Shown: positions 28,157-39,000 of the stretch, one piece after another
Layout of the letters: each line of letters begins with the position of its first letter
Position numbering within the stretch: the stretch's first letter is position 1
Assembly (NCBI GenBank): GCA_002840735.1
Contig: PHBY01000007.1
Location: 115,890-179,889 of the forward strand
Direction: 5' to 3'
From: Chloroflexi bacterium HGW-Chloroflexi-2
GTDB lineage: Bacteria; Chloroflexota; Anaerolineae; Anaerolineales; Anaerolineaceae
DNA length: 64,000 nucleotides
Program-made: the position numbers and the translations under genes
Notes under the pieces: generated by a model
What the model was told of the DNA's origin: nothing
Database searches by the model: none
Seen by the model: only the letters and a program-made list of their open reading frames with translations

Positions 28157-30640
28157 CAAAGATACCGGATCGACTGTTACAATTGTTTCTCCTAACTCCT
28201 TATTAAATAACACTTCGATCGGTCGTGGACCTCGTAAAATGATTTGCCAACGGTAAATAGCATTCAGTTTTGGAAAGAAACAGGGTACAGGACCAATGAT
28301 GTCTGTCTGTTTGTGGTTTCCTGCTTTTATCCAAAAAGAAATTTTTTCAGCCATGGATTGAGCACTTAATTTTGCTTCGTTTTCATCCCTGTGTCTAAAT
28401 TCCAGTCGAATCAATCGTGAAAAAGGCGGATATCCAAGTTTTGATCGATATCCCAATTCATGTTCGTAAAATGAACTAAAATCATGTTTAGCAGCCATTC
28501 TAATGGGATATTCATCCGGCTGATAGGTTTGAAAGATCACATTGCCACCCAGTGGACTTCTTCCTGCCCTACCGGCTACCTGGGTTAATAATTGAAATGT
28601 TCTTTCAGCAGCTCTGAAATCAGGCATGGATAATCCAACATCTGCCAGTATGACGCCAACCAACGTTACAAACGGAAAGTCAATTCCTTTTGCTAACATT
28701 TGTGTCCCAACCAGGATATCCGCTTTGCGGTCAGCAAATTGCCTTAAGAGCACTTCATGAATACCCTTTTGTTTTGAGATTCCTGAATCCATCCGGATCA
28801 CTCGGGCTGAAGGAAATTGTTTGCTGACTTCCTGCTCAACCCTTTCAGTTCCGATACCAAATTGACGAATTTGATTACTTTTACATTGTGGACAGGTAGC
28901 AGGCATTTGACGGGTATAACCACAATGATGGCACAATAAGTGGTTTTGATCCGCATGAAAAGTAAGCGGTATATCACAGCGTGGACAAGATAATCGATAA
29001 CCACAATTTCGGCAAAACACATATGTGGCTGAACCACGGCGATTCAAGAATAAAATCGCCTGATGTCCTGCATCCAGTGTTGTGTGGATCTTATCATGTA
29101 AATCTCGACTGAAAATGGACCGATTGCCCTGTTTGAGTTCACGGCGCATATCAATTATGTTGACCTCTGGCAACGGTAAAGCTTTTAAATTCTGCTTGGA
29201 TAGGTCTTTTTCAACCTGAAGCTCAGACATAACAATTTCAGTATGGGCAAAAATCCGCAATGGCATCCTCAGGATAGTCCATTTCTGTTGTTTAGCTTTA
29301 TACATCATTTCGATACTAGGCGTGGCACTCCCATAAACAATCAATGCTTGATTCAATTTGGCATAGACCTCAGCTGCCTGAATGGCATTATATCTGGGTG
29401 GCATATCATCCTGAAAATAGGAATCATCATGCGCTTCATCGACAATGATCAATCCAAGGTTTTCCAGAGGAGAAAACAAGGCAGACCTTGGTCCAACGAT
29501 AACCTTCAACTCTCCTTTGCGAATTCGACGCCATGTATCATACCTGGCTCCTTCAGAAATTTGCGAATGGATAATCCCAACTTTGCCTGCAAACCGGGCC
29601 TGAAACCGTTTGACTGTTTGAGGTGTAAGACTGATTTCCGGAACCATTACAATGGCTGTTTTTGATTGTTCTAATACAGCCTTTACCATGCGCAAATACA
29701 ATTCTGTTTTTCCTGATCCAGTAACTCCATGAATTAAGACAGGTGAATGAAAATCTTGTTTTTCAAGCATATCTTTCAATTTTGACCAATTAAGTTGTTG
29801 ATCTTCTGTCAAAATTGGAGGATCATGAGAAATCTTTTCATAATGTTCTAATGGATCTCGAATTGACTCAACCTCACCAAAATATATCAAGCCTGCATCG
29901 GCTAATTTATTCAAATCCACAGAAGTTGCGCCTGTTGCTATTGTTACCATGGATGATTCAATCCCATCAGGATAATTCGAAACAAGCTGTAATACTCCTC
30001 TTCGGCGGTCAAAAGCAGTTCCCTTTTTGCTGATTTCACTCAATCGAAGGTCAATATCTTCTGTTTTAATATTCAGATGAATGGTGCGCACCATTTTTGC
30101 CTGAACACGAGGAGGAGCAAGGTAAGTTTGTGATTGAACGATCCCTAATTGAATTAAACGGCGGATAGCTGCTTTCCAATTTACTCTCGTAAAAGCCCGG
30201 TTCAATTGAGCGCCTCGCGATGCTCCTTTTTCCTTGAGATGTTCAACAATTCTTCTTTGTACAGGTGATAAAGGAATACTCGGATCGAAATGAACCAATT
30301 CATACAAACTGTCCACCTGTTGGCTTAAACCGGATGGTAACATCAGTTTATAACATGCAGATATAGGCGAAAGTGTCTCTCTTGCCATCCATTCGGCTAA
30401 TTTTTGTTGGTTCGCATTGATTACCGCATGTGGGTCGATAACACTATCGATCGGTCTGGTTTTGGGTACCTGTGGGGAAGAAACAAAAGCCTGGATGATT
30501 CCCTGAGCAATTTGTTTTCCAAATGGAACCAATACCAATGCTCCCACCTCAAGTCCATTCTGCAAATCCTCTGGAACATGATAGTCAAAAACACCTTCTA
30601 TTCCAGGAACATTGACAATTACCTGAACGTACATTTGCAT
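28151..30640 (-). CDS. priA: Primosomal replication restart helicase PriA
   Basis: PriA reloads the replicative helicase at stalled forks. The 829-residue protein has the N-terminal 3'-OH-binding domain (VQVIVNVPGIEGVFDYHVPE), a winged helix, helicase motifs (GVTGSGKTELY as Walker A, IIVDEAHD as motif II, GSATPS as motif III, LVGTQMLAKGIDFP and QVAGRAGR as motifs V and VI) and a zinc-binding insert with eight cysteines (CRNCGYRLSCPRC...CHHCGYTRQ...CPQC). All key residues are present. It lies 15 bases downstream of the MEMO gene. Confidence 0.97.
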   Translation of the reverse strand: MQMYVQVIVNVPGIEGVFDYHVPEDLQNGLEVGALVLVPFGKQIAQGIIQAFVSSPQVPKTRPIDSVIDPHAVINANQQKLAEWMARETLSPISACYKLMLPSGLSQQVDSLYELVHFDPSIPLSPVQRRIVEHLKEKGASRGAQLNRAFTRVNWKAAIRRLIQLGIVQSQTYLAPPRVQAKMVRTIHLNIKTEDIDLRLSEISKKGTAFDRRRGVLQLVSNYPDGIESSMVTIATGATSVDLNKLADAGLIYFGEVESIRDPLEHYEKISHDPPILTEDQQLNWSKLKDMLEKQDFHSPVLIHGVTGSGKTELYLRMVKAVLEQSKTAIVMVPEISLTPQTVKRFQARFAGKVGIIHSQISEGARYDTWRRIRKGELKVIVGPRSALFSPLENLGLIIVDEAHDDSYFQDDMPPRYNAIQAAEVYAKLNQALIVYGSATPSIEMMYKAKQQKWTILRMPLRIFAHTEIVMSELQVEKDLSKQNLKALPLPEVNIIDMRRELKQGNRSIFSRDLHDKIHTTLDAGHQAILFLNRRGSATYVFCRNCGYRLSCPRCDIPLTFHADQNHLLCHHCGYTRQMPATCPQCKSNQIRQFGIGTERVEQEVSKQFPSARVIRMDSGISKQKGIHEVLLRQFADRKADILVGTQMLAKGIDFPFVTLVGVILADVGLSMPDFRAAERTFQLLTQVAGRAGRSPLGGNVIFQTYQPDEYPIRMAAKHDFSSFYEHELGYRSKLGYPPFSRLIRLEFRHRDENEAKLSAQSMAEKISFWIKAGNHKQTDIIGPVPCFFPKLNAIYRWQIILRGPRPIEVLFNKELGETIVTVDPVSLL

Positions 30641-30655
30641 GCAATGACGCTACCT

Positions 30656-31510
30656 TTATGAATTAGTTTTGAGAAAAACACCAGCACCGTAACCAACCAC
30701 GGAAGAAAAATCTCCAGTTTGTATTCCCGATGTTGAATGATGCAAGATTTTAATTTTATCTGCCCCGAGCATTTTGCTGAGTGCCATGCTGATCATGACA
30801 GCACCCAATCCACAGGCATATCCTTTCCCTTCAAATTCTGTTCGATAAACATTTTGAACAGAGAAGGATTGAATCTGATCAAGCATCTCCTTATCCAGGC
30901 GTTCTGCCACTGATTGTGGATAAAAGTGCGAGAGATCCGTGGAAGCCACAATTAAAGCATTTCTGTCTTTGATTAATGCAAATAAACATTTCGCAAACAT
31001 CTCACTTTGACGCGGATCAATGCTTCTCACCATTAATGGTAACAGAGAAAAATCACCTTCCAGGGTACATTGCAGGAATGGTAGTTCAATTTCTAACGAA
31101 TGCTCTTCATCATACGCGACCTTTACCATCTTGAAGTCTGAGTCAGGAATAGTCTGAGTGATCAATAATCGGATTAATTCCTGATCAACATGAATTTTTC
31201 CAAGAGGGGTCTGATAATATTCATGAGCACTGGTTAAAATCATTGCAGGATGATAGGAATGAAATGGTGAAAGAATAACAACCAGATCAAAATGTTGATT
31301 CCTGACACTCTGAAATGCGTAAGCTGCTGTCTGGCCAGAATACCGATATCCAGCGTGGGGAGCAATCACACCAATAACATCTCCTCCAGGATTGGATAAG
31401 ATCGCATTACTCAGGAAATTATGTATCTCTGTTCTCAGAATTTGAGCGTTTCCGCTATACCAATGACCTGCGATCGGAGATGGGCGGGTTTCCGTGATAC
31501 TTTTCATCAT
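30656..31510 (-). CDS. MEMO family protein (AmmeMemoRadiSam system protein B-like)
   Basis: This 284-residue protein has the MEMO hallmarks: SPIAGHWYSG, GVIAPHAGYRYSGQTAAYAF, SPFHSYH, STDLSHFYP and YACGLGAVMISMALSKMLG. The family is related to class III extradiol dioxygenases, with possible metal ligands in the PHAGY and SDLSHF motifs; its molecular function in bacteria is unsettled. Usual partners (AMMECR1 and a radical SAM protein) are not next to it. It probably heads an operon with priA. Confidence 0.9.
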   Translation of the reverse strand: MMKSITETRPSPIAGHWYSGNAQILRTEIHNFLSNAILSNPGGDVIGVIAPHAGYRYSGQTAAYAFQSVRNQHFDLVVILSPFHSYHPAMILTSAHEYYQTPLGKIHVDQELIRLLITQTIPDSDFKMVKVAYDEEHSLEIELPFLQCTLEGDFSLLPLMVRSIDPRQSEMFAKCLFALIKDRNALIVASTDLSHFYPQSVAERLDKEMLDQIQSFSVQNVYRTEFEGKGYACGLGAVMISMALSKMLGADKIKILHHSTSGIQTGDFSSVVGYGAGVFLKTNS

Positions 31511-31542
31511 ATCCTTTCCTTAATATTATACATGTCTGAAAT

Positions 31543-31575
31543 AAAAAATGACCGCTTATTTTTCAAAACGGTCAT
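31543..31575 (-). terminator. Terminator after the second LysM/M23 gene
   Basis: On the minus strand ATGACCG pairs with CGGTCAT, followed by a T run. It separates the peptidase from the MEMO-priA unit. Confidence 0.7.
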
Positions 31576-31593
31576 TCATCAAGTTAATTTAAT

Positions 31594-32775
31594 TTATTGC
31601 AAAAACAATTTCGGGTCTACTCGACCATATTCATCATGGCGCATTTCAAAATGTAAATGTGGCCCTGAAGAGTTGCCAGTACTTCCCATTAATCCGATTA
31701 CATCACCCTGGAACACAGAAGCACCACAACCATAGTAGATTTCGCTCATGTGTGCATAAAGCGTTTGCCATCCACCACCATGGTCAATTACGACCATAAA
31801 TCCATAACCATAATCATTCCAACCTGAATAAACAATTACGCCATTATCAGAAGCATACAAAGGATCGCCTAAATAACCACCGATATCAATAGCGTAATGG
31901 TTGGTAGCCGGAGAATAATCATATCCAGAGATAAATCGTTGCGGAGCTGGCCAAATGAACGTACCAATACCCACTGCCCCATCAGTGATCACACCACATG
32001 AGCCTGGTCCGATATTCTTCGCCACCGCGGGGTTATCTCTGGTGATTCTCGGCGCACTCCAGGTAATAAAGTCTCGTTTTCCACCGGGAACAAATAATTC
32101 GGTCCCTGGTTCGATGTTTGGAGCAGCAAAATCTCCAATCTCCTCCAGGGTCAAATTATTTCCTGGCCAATCAATAATCGTTTCGGGGGAAACATCGTAG
32201 TATCGGCTTACTCCATTGAGACCTTCGCCAGCACTCCAGGTATGTAATACACCATTCTGGGGAAGTATGTTCAATTCTACCCCTGGAAATAGTCTGTGCG
32301 GATCGTCCCCTAAGGTATATAGATTCCCCCAAAGTAGGGTTGAAGGGTCTAGATTAAATTTCTCAGCGATTCCAAAAATCGTATCCCCTTCCACTACAGT
32401 ATATTTTTCAATTTCATATCGTGGTTTTTCCGGTAATGTTGTATCCATTTTCGTTATTCTATCCAATGAAACAGTCGATACCTCAGGATCTGGAATAGAG
32501 AATTCTGGTAATTTTACAAATGCAGTTGCTGTTGGAACTTCCACTTCTGCTAAAGCTGCCCTCGGTTCAGAAATTTCACCCTGCAAGTAAAAGCGACCCA
32601 TTACCCAGACAACCAGTAATATAAGTGCGATCGAAGCGATGACTGTACCTACACGCAAACTGGCTTCTCCCAATCCAAATCGAACAATGCTGTCCCAGAT
32701 GGAATGCCAATCTTTTCTGGCAGTGGCTTCTTCTTCCTTCACATCTGGTGAATTTTTAAAATCTTCAATTGACAT
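31594..32775 (-). CDS. LysM-containing M23 metallopeptidase, membrane-anchored (paralogue)
   Basis: This 393-residue protein has a cytoplasmic head of about 40 residues, one membrane helix (about 45-65), a linker, two LysM repeats (about 123-170, YTVVEGDTIFGIAEKFN; about 175-230) and an M23 domain (about 270-393) with NHYAIDIG and the HLHFEMRHDEYG end. The zinc ligands are intact. It has the same plan as 27010-28092 but a longer cytoplasmic part. AGAGG lies 8 bases before ATG 32775, and a consensus promoter is directly upstream. Confidence 0.92.
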   Translation of the reverse strand: MSIEDFKNSPDVKEEEATARKDWHSIWDSIVRFGLGEASLRVGTVIASIALILLVVWVMGRFYLQGEISEPRAALAEVEVPTATAFVKLPEFSIPDPEVSTVSLDRITKMDTTLPEKPRYEIEKYTVVEGDTIFGIAEKFNLDPSTLLWGNLYTLGDDPHRLFPGVELNILPQNGVLHTWSAGEGLNGVSRYYDVSPETIIDWPGNNLTLEEIGDFAAPNIEPGTELFVPGGKRDFITWSAPRITRDNPAVAKNIGPGSCGVITDGAVGIGTFIWPAPQRFISGYDYSPATNHYAIDIGGYLGDPLYASDNGVIVYSGWNDYGYGFMVVIDHGGGWQTLYAHMSEIYYGCGASVFQGDVIGLMGSTGNSSGPHLHFEMRHDEYGRVDPKLFLQ

Positions 32776-32795
32776 TTTTTTACCTCTAGAGAGCC

Positions 32796-32824
32796 ATCAT
32801 AACAAATGAAAAAATTAGTGTCAA
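32796..32824 (-). promoter_or_regulatory. Promoter of the second LysM/M23 gene
   Basis: On the minus strand TTGACA (32824-32819), a 17-bp spacer and TATGAT (32801-32796): near-consensus. Confidence 0.8.
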
Positions 32825-32880
32825 GGTGAACAAAATTCAGGAAATCAATAATAAAAATTTTCTTGATTTTCTTTTTGATG

Positions 32881-33375
32881 CTAATTTTTGATATTTTTGG
32901 TTGTCCGATTTCTTCTGAAAGGAACCATGAATAGAAAACCAATCGCAATGATTGCTTCGCCTATCTCAACACCCCTGGTCTGCCAACCTCCGAAATAGGG
33001 TACTTCCGGTAATGGATGACTTCCAAAACCAAAAACATCTGCCATTCCGGCAAAAACAGCAATGACAAATCCTGTAGCTACCAGTCGTAATCCAATATCT
33101 GCTAAAATGCTGGGACGTTCTCGCTTCCATAATGCCATCATACTGATGTATCCACCGAGGCACATAATCGCCAAGCCCACCAAAAACATACCAATCTGGA
33201 CAAAACCTATCACAGGACTACGATCAAGACCAAATATAGAAGGACGTGCACCTAACAGAAATATTAGAAAACCCAGAATCGTGAAAATTAAACCCAAACG
33301 TATCCTGAAATATGGTAATCCTTTGGTTGAAATTGACTCGTTATCCAGAGTATTATCTTGTTTTGACAAACTCAT
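32881..33375 (-). CDS. Four-helix membrane protein, unknown function
   Basis: I do not recognise a named family. The 164-residue protein has four hydrophobic segments (about 26-43, 58-80, 98-115 and 138-155) with short loops. A conserved-looking turn, MALWKRERPSILADIGLRL, lies between helices 2 and 3, and the tail is basic. It overlaps the M19 dipeptidase stop by 4 bases (ATGA), so it is translationally coupled to that gene. Confidence 0.7.
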   Translation of the reverse strand: MSLSKQDNTLDNESISTKGLPYFRIRLGLIFTILGFLIFLLGARPSIFGLDRSPVIGFVQIGMFLVGLAIMCLGGYISMMALWKRERPSILADIGLRLVATGFVIAVFAGMADVFGFGSHPLPEVPYFGGWQTRGVEIGEAIIAIGFLFMVPFRRNRTTKNIKN

Positions 33376-34460
33376 TTAGAAAAAATCCTATCAAGTATTC
33401 TTTTCCAATTCATAGCAAAAATTGCATTTATTTCCTCTTGATTATAACCACGCGTGGTCAAAATAGCATCCACTTGCGGTAAATCACCAATTGATATTAA
33501 TTCAACTGGAACATCCGGGAAACCAAATCCACCATCGAAATCTGTTCCAATTGCCACATGATTTGCACTACCAGTGATCTGGCAAATATGATCAATATGG
33601 TTTACATAATGTTCCAAAGTTACTTTATCACGAGCAATTGATTTTGTCCAATTGGCTACCAGGAATTGGTTATAAGGCATTACACCCATGACTCCATCTC
33701 GCTCCGCAATTCTACGAATAATGAGGTCGGATAAATGTCTATCTCCACCCAATCCATTTATTAATGATTTTGCATTCGCATGGGAGGATAAAACAGGACC
33801 TTCATATATATCCAAAGCCTGGAACACTGCTCTTGCACTCATATGGGTAATATCTAAACCCATACCTAAATCAAGCATTATTTCTAACAATAACCTTCCC
33901 TCATTGGTTAATCCCCCGGGTTCATACATCCCACCACTAAACTTACCCCCTGACCAGGCTGGACCGACAATTCTAACCCCTTTATGGTACCATTCTTCAA
34001 TTTCATTGGGATGGCTCAATCCTTCAACTCCTTCCATTAATATAACTAATCCGATTGGATAGGATTTTTGGGAGGTTTTTTGTAATATCTCCCAATGGTC
34101 TTGATATTGAGCATTGTTTCTGAGAATAATAAATTTTTCGGGGTAATTTCCTTCCAGACGATAATAATAATCAACCTGTTGTTGTAAAAGCGATTTAGCT
34201 TCCTGGGGATTCCTGTAAACCACTTTCTCCCAGTCGCCGGTTTGGTATCGCTTTGGCATAATAAATAATGTAGAGAATATGATTCCGACATTCGCCTTCT
34301 GCCAATCTGCATAACCCAACATGGCGTGTCCATTCCATTGTGGTATCTCGGTGAATTGTTCAGCCATACGAATATCTGCAGCGGATTTTGAATAGTCTCG
34401 GTTAAATGAAATTGCTGCGTAAGCTATATCTTCATGTGCATCGATCAGAATTTTTCTCAT
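33372..34460 (-). CDS. Membrane dipeptidase-like peptidase M19
   Basis: This 362-residue TIM-barrel metallopeptidase is of the renal dipeptidase family. Metal-ligand motifs are visible: DAHEDIAY near the N-terminus (His-x-Asp), the glutamate in ILMEGVEGL, DITHMS, SSHANAKSL and ATGTDFDGG (seen as IGTDFDGG). The family hydrolyses dipeptides, including D-configured ones. There is no signal peptide, so it is probably cytoplasmic. Its stop overlaps the start of the following membrane protein. Confidence 0.9.
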   Translation of the reverse strand: MRKILIDAHEDIAYAAISFNRDYSKSAADIRMAEQFTEIPQWNGHAMLGYADWQKANVGIIFSTLFIMPKRYQTGDWEKVVYRNPQEAKSLLQQQVDYYYRLEGNYPEKFIILRNNAQYQDHWEILQKTSQKSYPIGLVILMEGVEGLSHPNEIEEWYHKGVRIVGPAWSGGKFSGGMYEPGGLTNEGRLLLEIMLDLGMGLDITHMSARAVFQALDIYEGPVLSSHANAKSLINGLGGDRHLSDLIIRRIAERDGVMGVMPYNQFLVANWTKSIARDKVTLEHYVNHIDHICQITGSANHVAIGTDFDGGFGFPDVPVELISIGDLPQVDAILTTRGYNQEEINAIFAMNWKRILDRIFSK

Positions 34461-34474
34461 GGTTTACCTTATTG

Positions 34475-34502
34475 AAAAAAAGCGCACCCTCAGGCGCGCT
34501 CT
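34475..34502 (-). terminator. Terminator after rpsA
   Basis: On the minus strand GCGCGCC pairs with GGTGCGC across a short loop, followed by seven T residues. Confidence 0.82.
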
Positions 34503-34523
34503 TGTAATCATTCGACAATTTTC

Positions 34524-35906
34524 TTATGACTCTTGATTGGGTTTTTCTTCTGGTTGACCTTCCGGTTCTTCATTATGTTGCGTTTCTGGTTGAACTTCCG
34601 ATTCTTCTTCTTGCAGCTCTTCTGGCACTACATCTTTTTTTTCTTCAGAAGGTACATCATGATTTTCTTCTGGTAATACTTCCTGTTCTTCAGATGATTC
34701 TGTGTCGTCGAGTTCAACTTCATCTAACAACATATCCTCAAGGGTCTTCCAATCCATTTCTGCAAATGCCATGGAATCTACGCGACGAATGCTGAGACCA
34801 ATCCGATGATTTTCTGGTTCAATCTTGATAACACGCAGTGTGATGGTTTCACCTTCTTTGAGCACTTCTTTCGGGTGTTCAATTCTACGTTCGCTAATCT
34901 CACTGATATGGATCAAACCTTCCAGATCTTCTTCAATACGGGCGAAGGCGCCAAATTTGGTTAATCGGGTAATGGTTCCTTCTAATAATTGACCAACTTC
35001 ATATTGACCAATTCGATTAATCCAGGGATCGTCCAATAACTGGCGTATGGAAAGACCAATGCGTTTTTTCTCACGATCAATATTGATTATCTTGACCTTG
35101 ATTTCCTGTCCAACTTTCAAAACTTCAGATGGATGCTGAATTCGATCCCATGAAATCTCGGAAAGGTGAACCAGGCCATCAGCACCATTGATATTAACAA
35201 AAGCACCAAATTCTGCGAGACTTGTTACTTTACCGGTACGAACATCACCTTCCTGTAATTCGCTCAGAATCCGATCTTTGATCGTTTCACGCGTTTCCGA
35301 GCTGGCAGCCCGTTCGGACAAAATTAATCGGCGGCGTTCGCGATCAACTTCGATGACACAGACTTCAATTTCTTCTCCAACCATAGGACTCCAGCGTTTT
35401 TCAGGTGTATCGCCAACCAACCCGGCTCTACGGGAGAGACTGATCTGTGATGCTGGAACAAAGCCATTCAGACCTTCTAATGGAACAATTAAACCACCTT
35501 TGTTGTATCCACGAATAACGCTGTTGTAGGAATCTTTTGTTTTCAGAAGTTCTTCAGCTTTGAACCAGGATTTTTCTTCCATGGCTCTCATAAGTGAGAG
35601 TACTAAATTGCCATGGGAATCCTCTGGCGTTAAAACAAAAACCCAAATTTCCTGTCCAACAGCTAACTTTTCTAATTCTTCTTGGGGAATCGCATCAAAT
35701 TCACGACCGGTAATAATGCCTTCCGATTTAGCGCCAACACTAACCAAAATCTGGTTTGGTGAAATGCTGGCAATGACTCCTTGCTTGATTTCTCCAGCTC
35801 GTGGAAAATCTATATCCATGCCTTCTTGCTCAAGCAATGAAGCCATATTGTCTTCTTGCGAATTTTCAGGTTTTGTTTGCTCGAGATTGGTGTCTTTTTG
35901 CTCCAT
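34524..35906 (-). CDS. rpsA: S1 RNA-binding domain protein, small ribosomal subunit protein bS1-like
   Basis: From ATG 35906 this is 460 residues with four S1 domains: about 35-105 (GEIKQGVIASISPNQILVSV), about 120-190 (GYNKGGLIVPLEGLNGFVP), about 208-278 (GKVTSLAEFGAFVNINGADGL) and about 295-365 (GTITRLTKFGAFARIEEDLEGL). A very acidic Glu/Gln/Pro-rich tail of about 75 residues follows. The protein brings mRNA to the 30S subunit. E. coli S1 has six domains; four is the usual number in Gram-positive-type S1 homologues. The best Shine-Dalgarno-like GGAG is 12 bases before the chosen ATG, which is longer than usual. Confidence 0.87.
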   Translation of the reverse strand: MEQKDTNLEQTKPENSQEDNMASLLEQEGMDIDFPRAGEIKQGVIASISPNQILVSVGAKSEGIITGREFDAIPQEELEKLAVGQEIWVFVLTPEDSHGNLVLSLMRAMEEKSWFKAEELLKTKDSYNSVIRGYNKGGLIVPLEGLNGFVPASQISLSRRAGLVGDTPEKRWSPMVGEEIEVCVIEVDRERRRLILSERAASSETRETIKDRILSELQEGDVRTGKVTSLAEFGAFVNINGADGLVHLSEISWDRIQHPSEVLKVGQEIKVKIINIDREKKRIGLSIRQLLDDPWINRIGQYEVGQLLEGTITRLTKFGAFARIEEDLEGLIHISEISERRIEHPKEVLKEGETITLRVIKIEPENHRIGLSIRRVDSMAFAEMDWKTLEDMLLDEVELDDTESSEEQEVLPEENHDVPSEEKKDVVPEELQEEESEVQPETQHNEEPEGQPEEKPNQES

Positions 35907-36018
35907 ACGATCTACATACTCCAATTTAAAAGATTTCCAAATTATATGAAAGAATTGCGTTCTTGGCAAGCTTTCATTAAATTATTGTTAAAATGTGAAC
36001 TAAATTGTCTTAAAATTA

Positions 36019-39000
36019 TCAATGACGGCGTCTTTTTCTTTTACTTTTAGATTTTTCTACCTCTTGACCGATTGGAATTTTCTTTTCCTCAGGTGTAACC
36101 ACCCGATCCTTTTCAATTGTAGTATTTACCCGTTGCGAAGGCCGGTATGTAAACATTCGATTCACCAAAGCTGAACGAATATCTTCCAACAATGTCTTGA
36201 ATAGTTCAGAAGCTTTAGACTTATATTGAACAAGTGGATCTCGTTGACCATAAGCTTCCAAACCAATCGAAACACGCAGAGCTTCAACCTTGGTTAGGTA
36301 TTCCACCCACATTTGAGATATGATCGATAATAGTAATTCTCGATAAATTTCATTTCTAACTCGTTTCCCGAGAATATCCCGCAGAATTATGCGCTCTTCG
36401 GAATCAAATTCAGGGATAATTTTATCTTTTAACTCTTCGAATTTTTCTTGCCCGATTTCCTTGACAATTAATTCTCGATTCTTTTCATCAAGATTGGATA
36501 AAGAAACCTGGTTTTGTTGAAGTCGATTCAATTCATATACACCCCACACCGATTGGAGTGCAATTAATGCGTCCTGTAAATGTTCCAAAACCGATTGAGA
36601 TATCTGAACTTTATCGTAATTTTGTAAAGCATTGGCTGCCAGGAAAATATAATTCAATCGGTTATAGCGCTGTTTTACCTGGCGATGCGTCTTACGATCA
36701 AAGGCCAATCGACTTCCCTCAACAAGCGAAATCATTAATCGGAAGAAATTATCCCGATCAATAGTGTTAGAGTCAATCTGTCGCAGCCAATTATCAATGT
36801 CGATTGCCAGCTGACCATGTTCACCTAATAGCGCATTTTTTTGTTTGGCAAATGCATCATCGACAGCATCTAACAAGATATCAACCGAGTCATCCCAACT
36901 TTTTCCTTGAAAATCTCCCGGTTTAACTTCCAGATTATTGAATCTGACCGCAAATGTCCCAACTGCCCTGGAAATGTTAAGACTTAATAAGAATTTTTCA
37001 ATTTGATTGCGAATTTCATTTTCGATATCGTTGGAACCTTCCATCAACTCCTGCAATTGTCGTGGATTCAGTTGCAATGGGGTTCGAACGAGATTCGATA
37101 GTTCCTGTAATAATTGTTGTGGCTTTTGTGGTTCAAGATTTTTTGCATCCTCCAAACCAGCTAAAAACGAATCGAGCGCATCAAACCTTTCCAGTTTTTG
37201 TGTTTCAACCGTTTCATCGACCCTGACCAGGAATTTTTGTGAGCTATCTATTGCATGCGTGATTTCGGCGTTCAAACTGTCCTCGGATAGTTTGAGCAAA
37301 AATGGTTTTACTTTGTCTTTTGGTACTGGAAAGTCACCCAAACTGTTACCATACTCTTCCAGGATTGTTTTCAGGTGAAATGAAGGGAAGAATACATCTT
37401 CATAGTCTATGGATGGTTGGATATCAGCCAGATATGCCATCAATTTCCATGGACCTTCCTCATCCAGCATAGCATTATTAACTCGCTGTTCAAGATCCAG
37501 CTTTACCATTTCCATGACGTCCTCAGTCAGATCTTCCTTTACAAAGACGCGGTCTCTCTGAGAATAAATCCGTTTTCGTTGCATGTTTAATACGTCATCA
37601 TATTCCAGCAGATGCTTTCGGACATCGAAGTTTGAACCTTCAACCCTCTGCTGAGATTGTTCAACCAGTCGCCCAACAAGACCAGATTCAATCGGGATAT
37701 TTGCATCAACATTGAATCGACGCATTAGTCCATCCACTTGCTGACCACCAAACAAACGCATTAATTCATCTTCCAACGAAAGATAGAAACGAGAGGAACC
37801 TGGATCTCCCTGACGAGCTGCACGACCTCGTAATTGGTTATCAATACGGCGTGCTTCGTGACGTTCTGAACCAATCACATGCAACCCCCCCAGAGCGCGC
37901 ACACTTTCCATTTCATCCATCGATTGCAAAAAATCATTAACCGAATCACTGTAAATCCCATACAATTCCGGGTCCATATTTTTCAAAAGCTGCCGTTTAT
38001 CTTCATCCCTGAGTGAATAAGGATCTATCTGATTCCTTCTTAATACCCGGGCAATATCTGCATGAACCTCTTCACTGATTTCACCACCTAATTTAATATC
38101 AACACCACGACCAGCCATATTTGTGGCAATCGTCACCCCACCGAAAGCGCCTGCTTTGCTAATAATCAAAGCTTCTTCATCATGTTTTCGAGCATTCAAA
38201 ACCCGATGAGGAATACCAGCACCCAATACGTCATTAAAACGCGACGAATATTTTTCTGGTAAATCCAGAATTTCTAAACCACGTTTTAGGTTTTCTGGAT
38301 CCTGGGGATTCACAGATTCAAGCCCTAAATCCCGTGCAAATTTTCTCATCTGAGCAATATTCAATTGATCCAGAGGTTCATTCAGAAATTCCAATTCCGG
38401 TACTTTTTGCTCGATCATTTCGCGATTGTTTTTCTTCATCCAGGCATCCCGAATGAGAAGCGTTTGCATTAATCTACGAATTGCTTCCATTGATAGCCGA
38501 TCAGATAATCGATCAGAAAGTTCCACTGAGGTTGTACCAATGAGTTGAGGACGACCCAGAATATGGTAATAAAGGACTTCTTTACCTATAGAGCGTAACT
38601 TTGCTTCTTCCGTCCGGTAGACAATATCCGGATAATCCTTTCGCTTAAAGAAAACAGGTTTCTTCTCCGCATCATCACGCTCTGCATAATACGTGTAACG
38701 ATACCCTTCTTCATCTTTATCTTCTATGGTTACCATGAGTGCATCTTTACCAAACGCTTGAAACTCAAGATTGGTCGGAATTGGCAGCACATCCAGATTG
38801 TAAATTTTACTGAATTCTTCTGATTCTGTTTCAGCCGTACCGGTCATCCCTGCCAGTTTTTCATACATTCTGAAGTAATTCTGTATGGTGATTGTTGCGT
38901 AGGTTACATTCTCCGGTTCAACCTTCACCCCTTCTTTTGCCTCAACAGCCTGGTGTAAACCTTCTGACCATCTTCTACCAGGCATCAATCGGCCGGTAAA

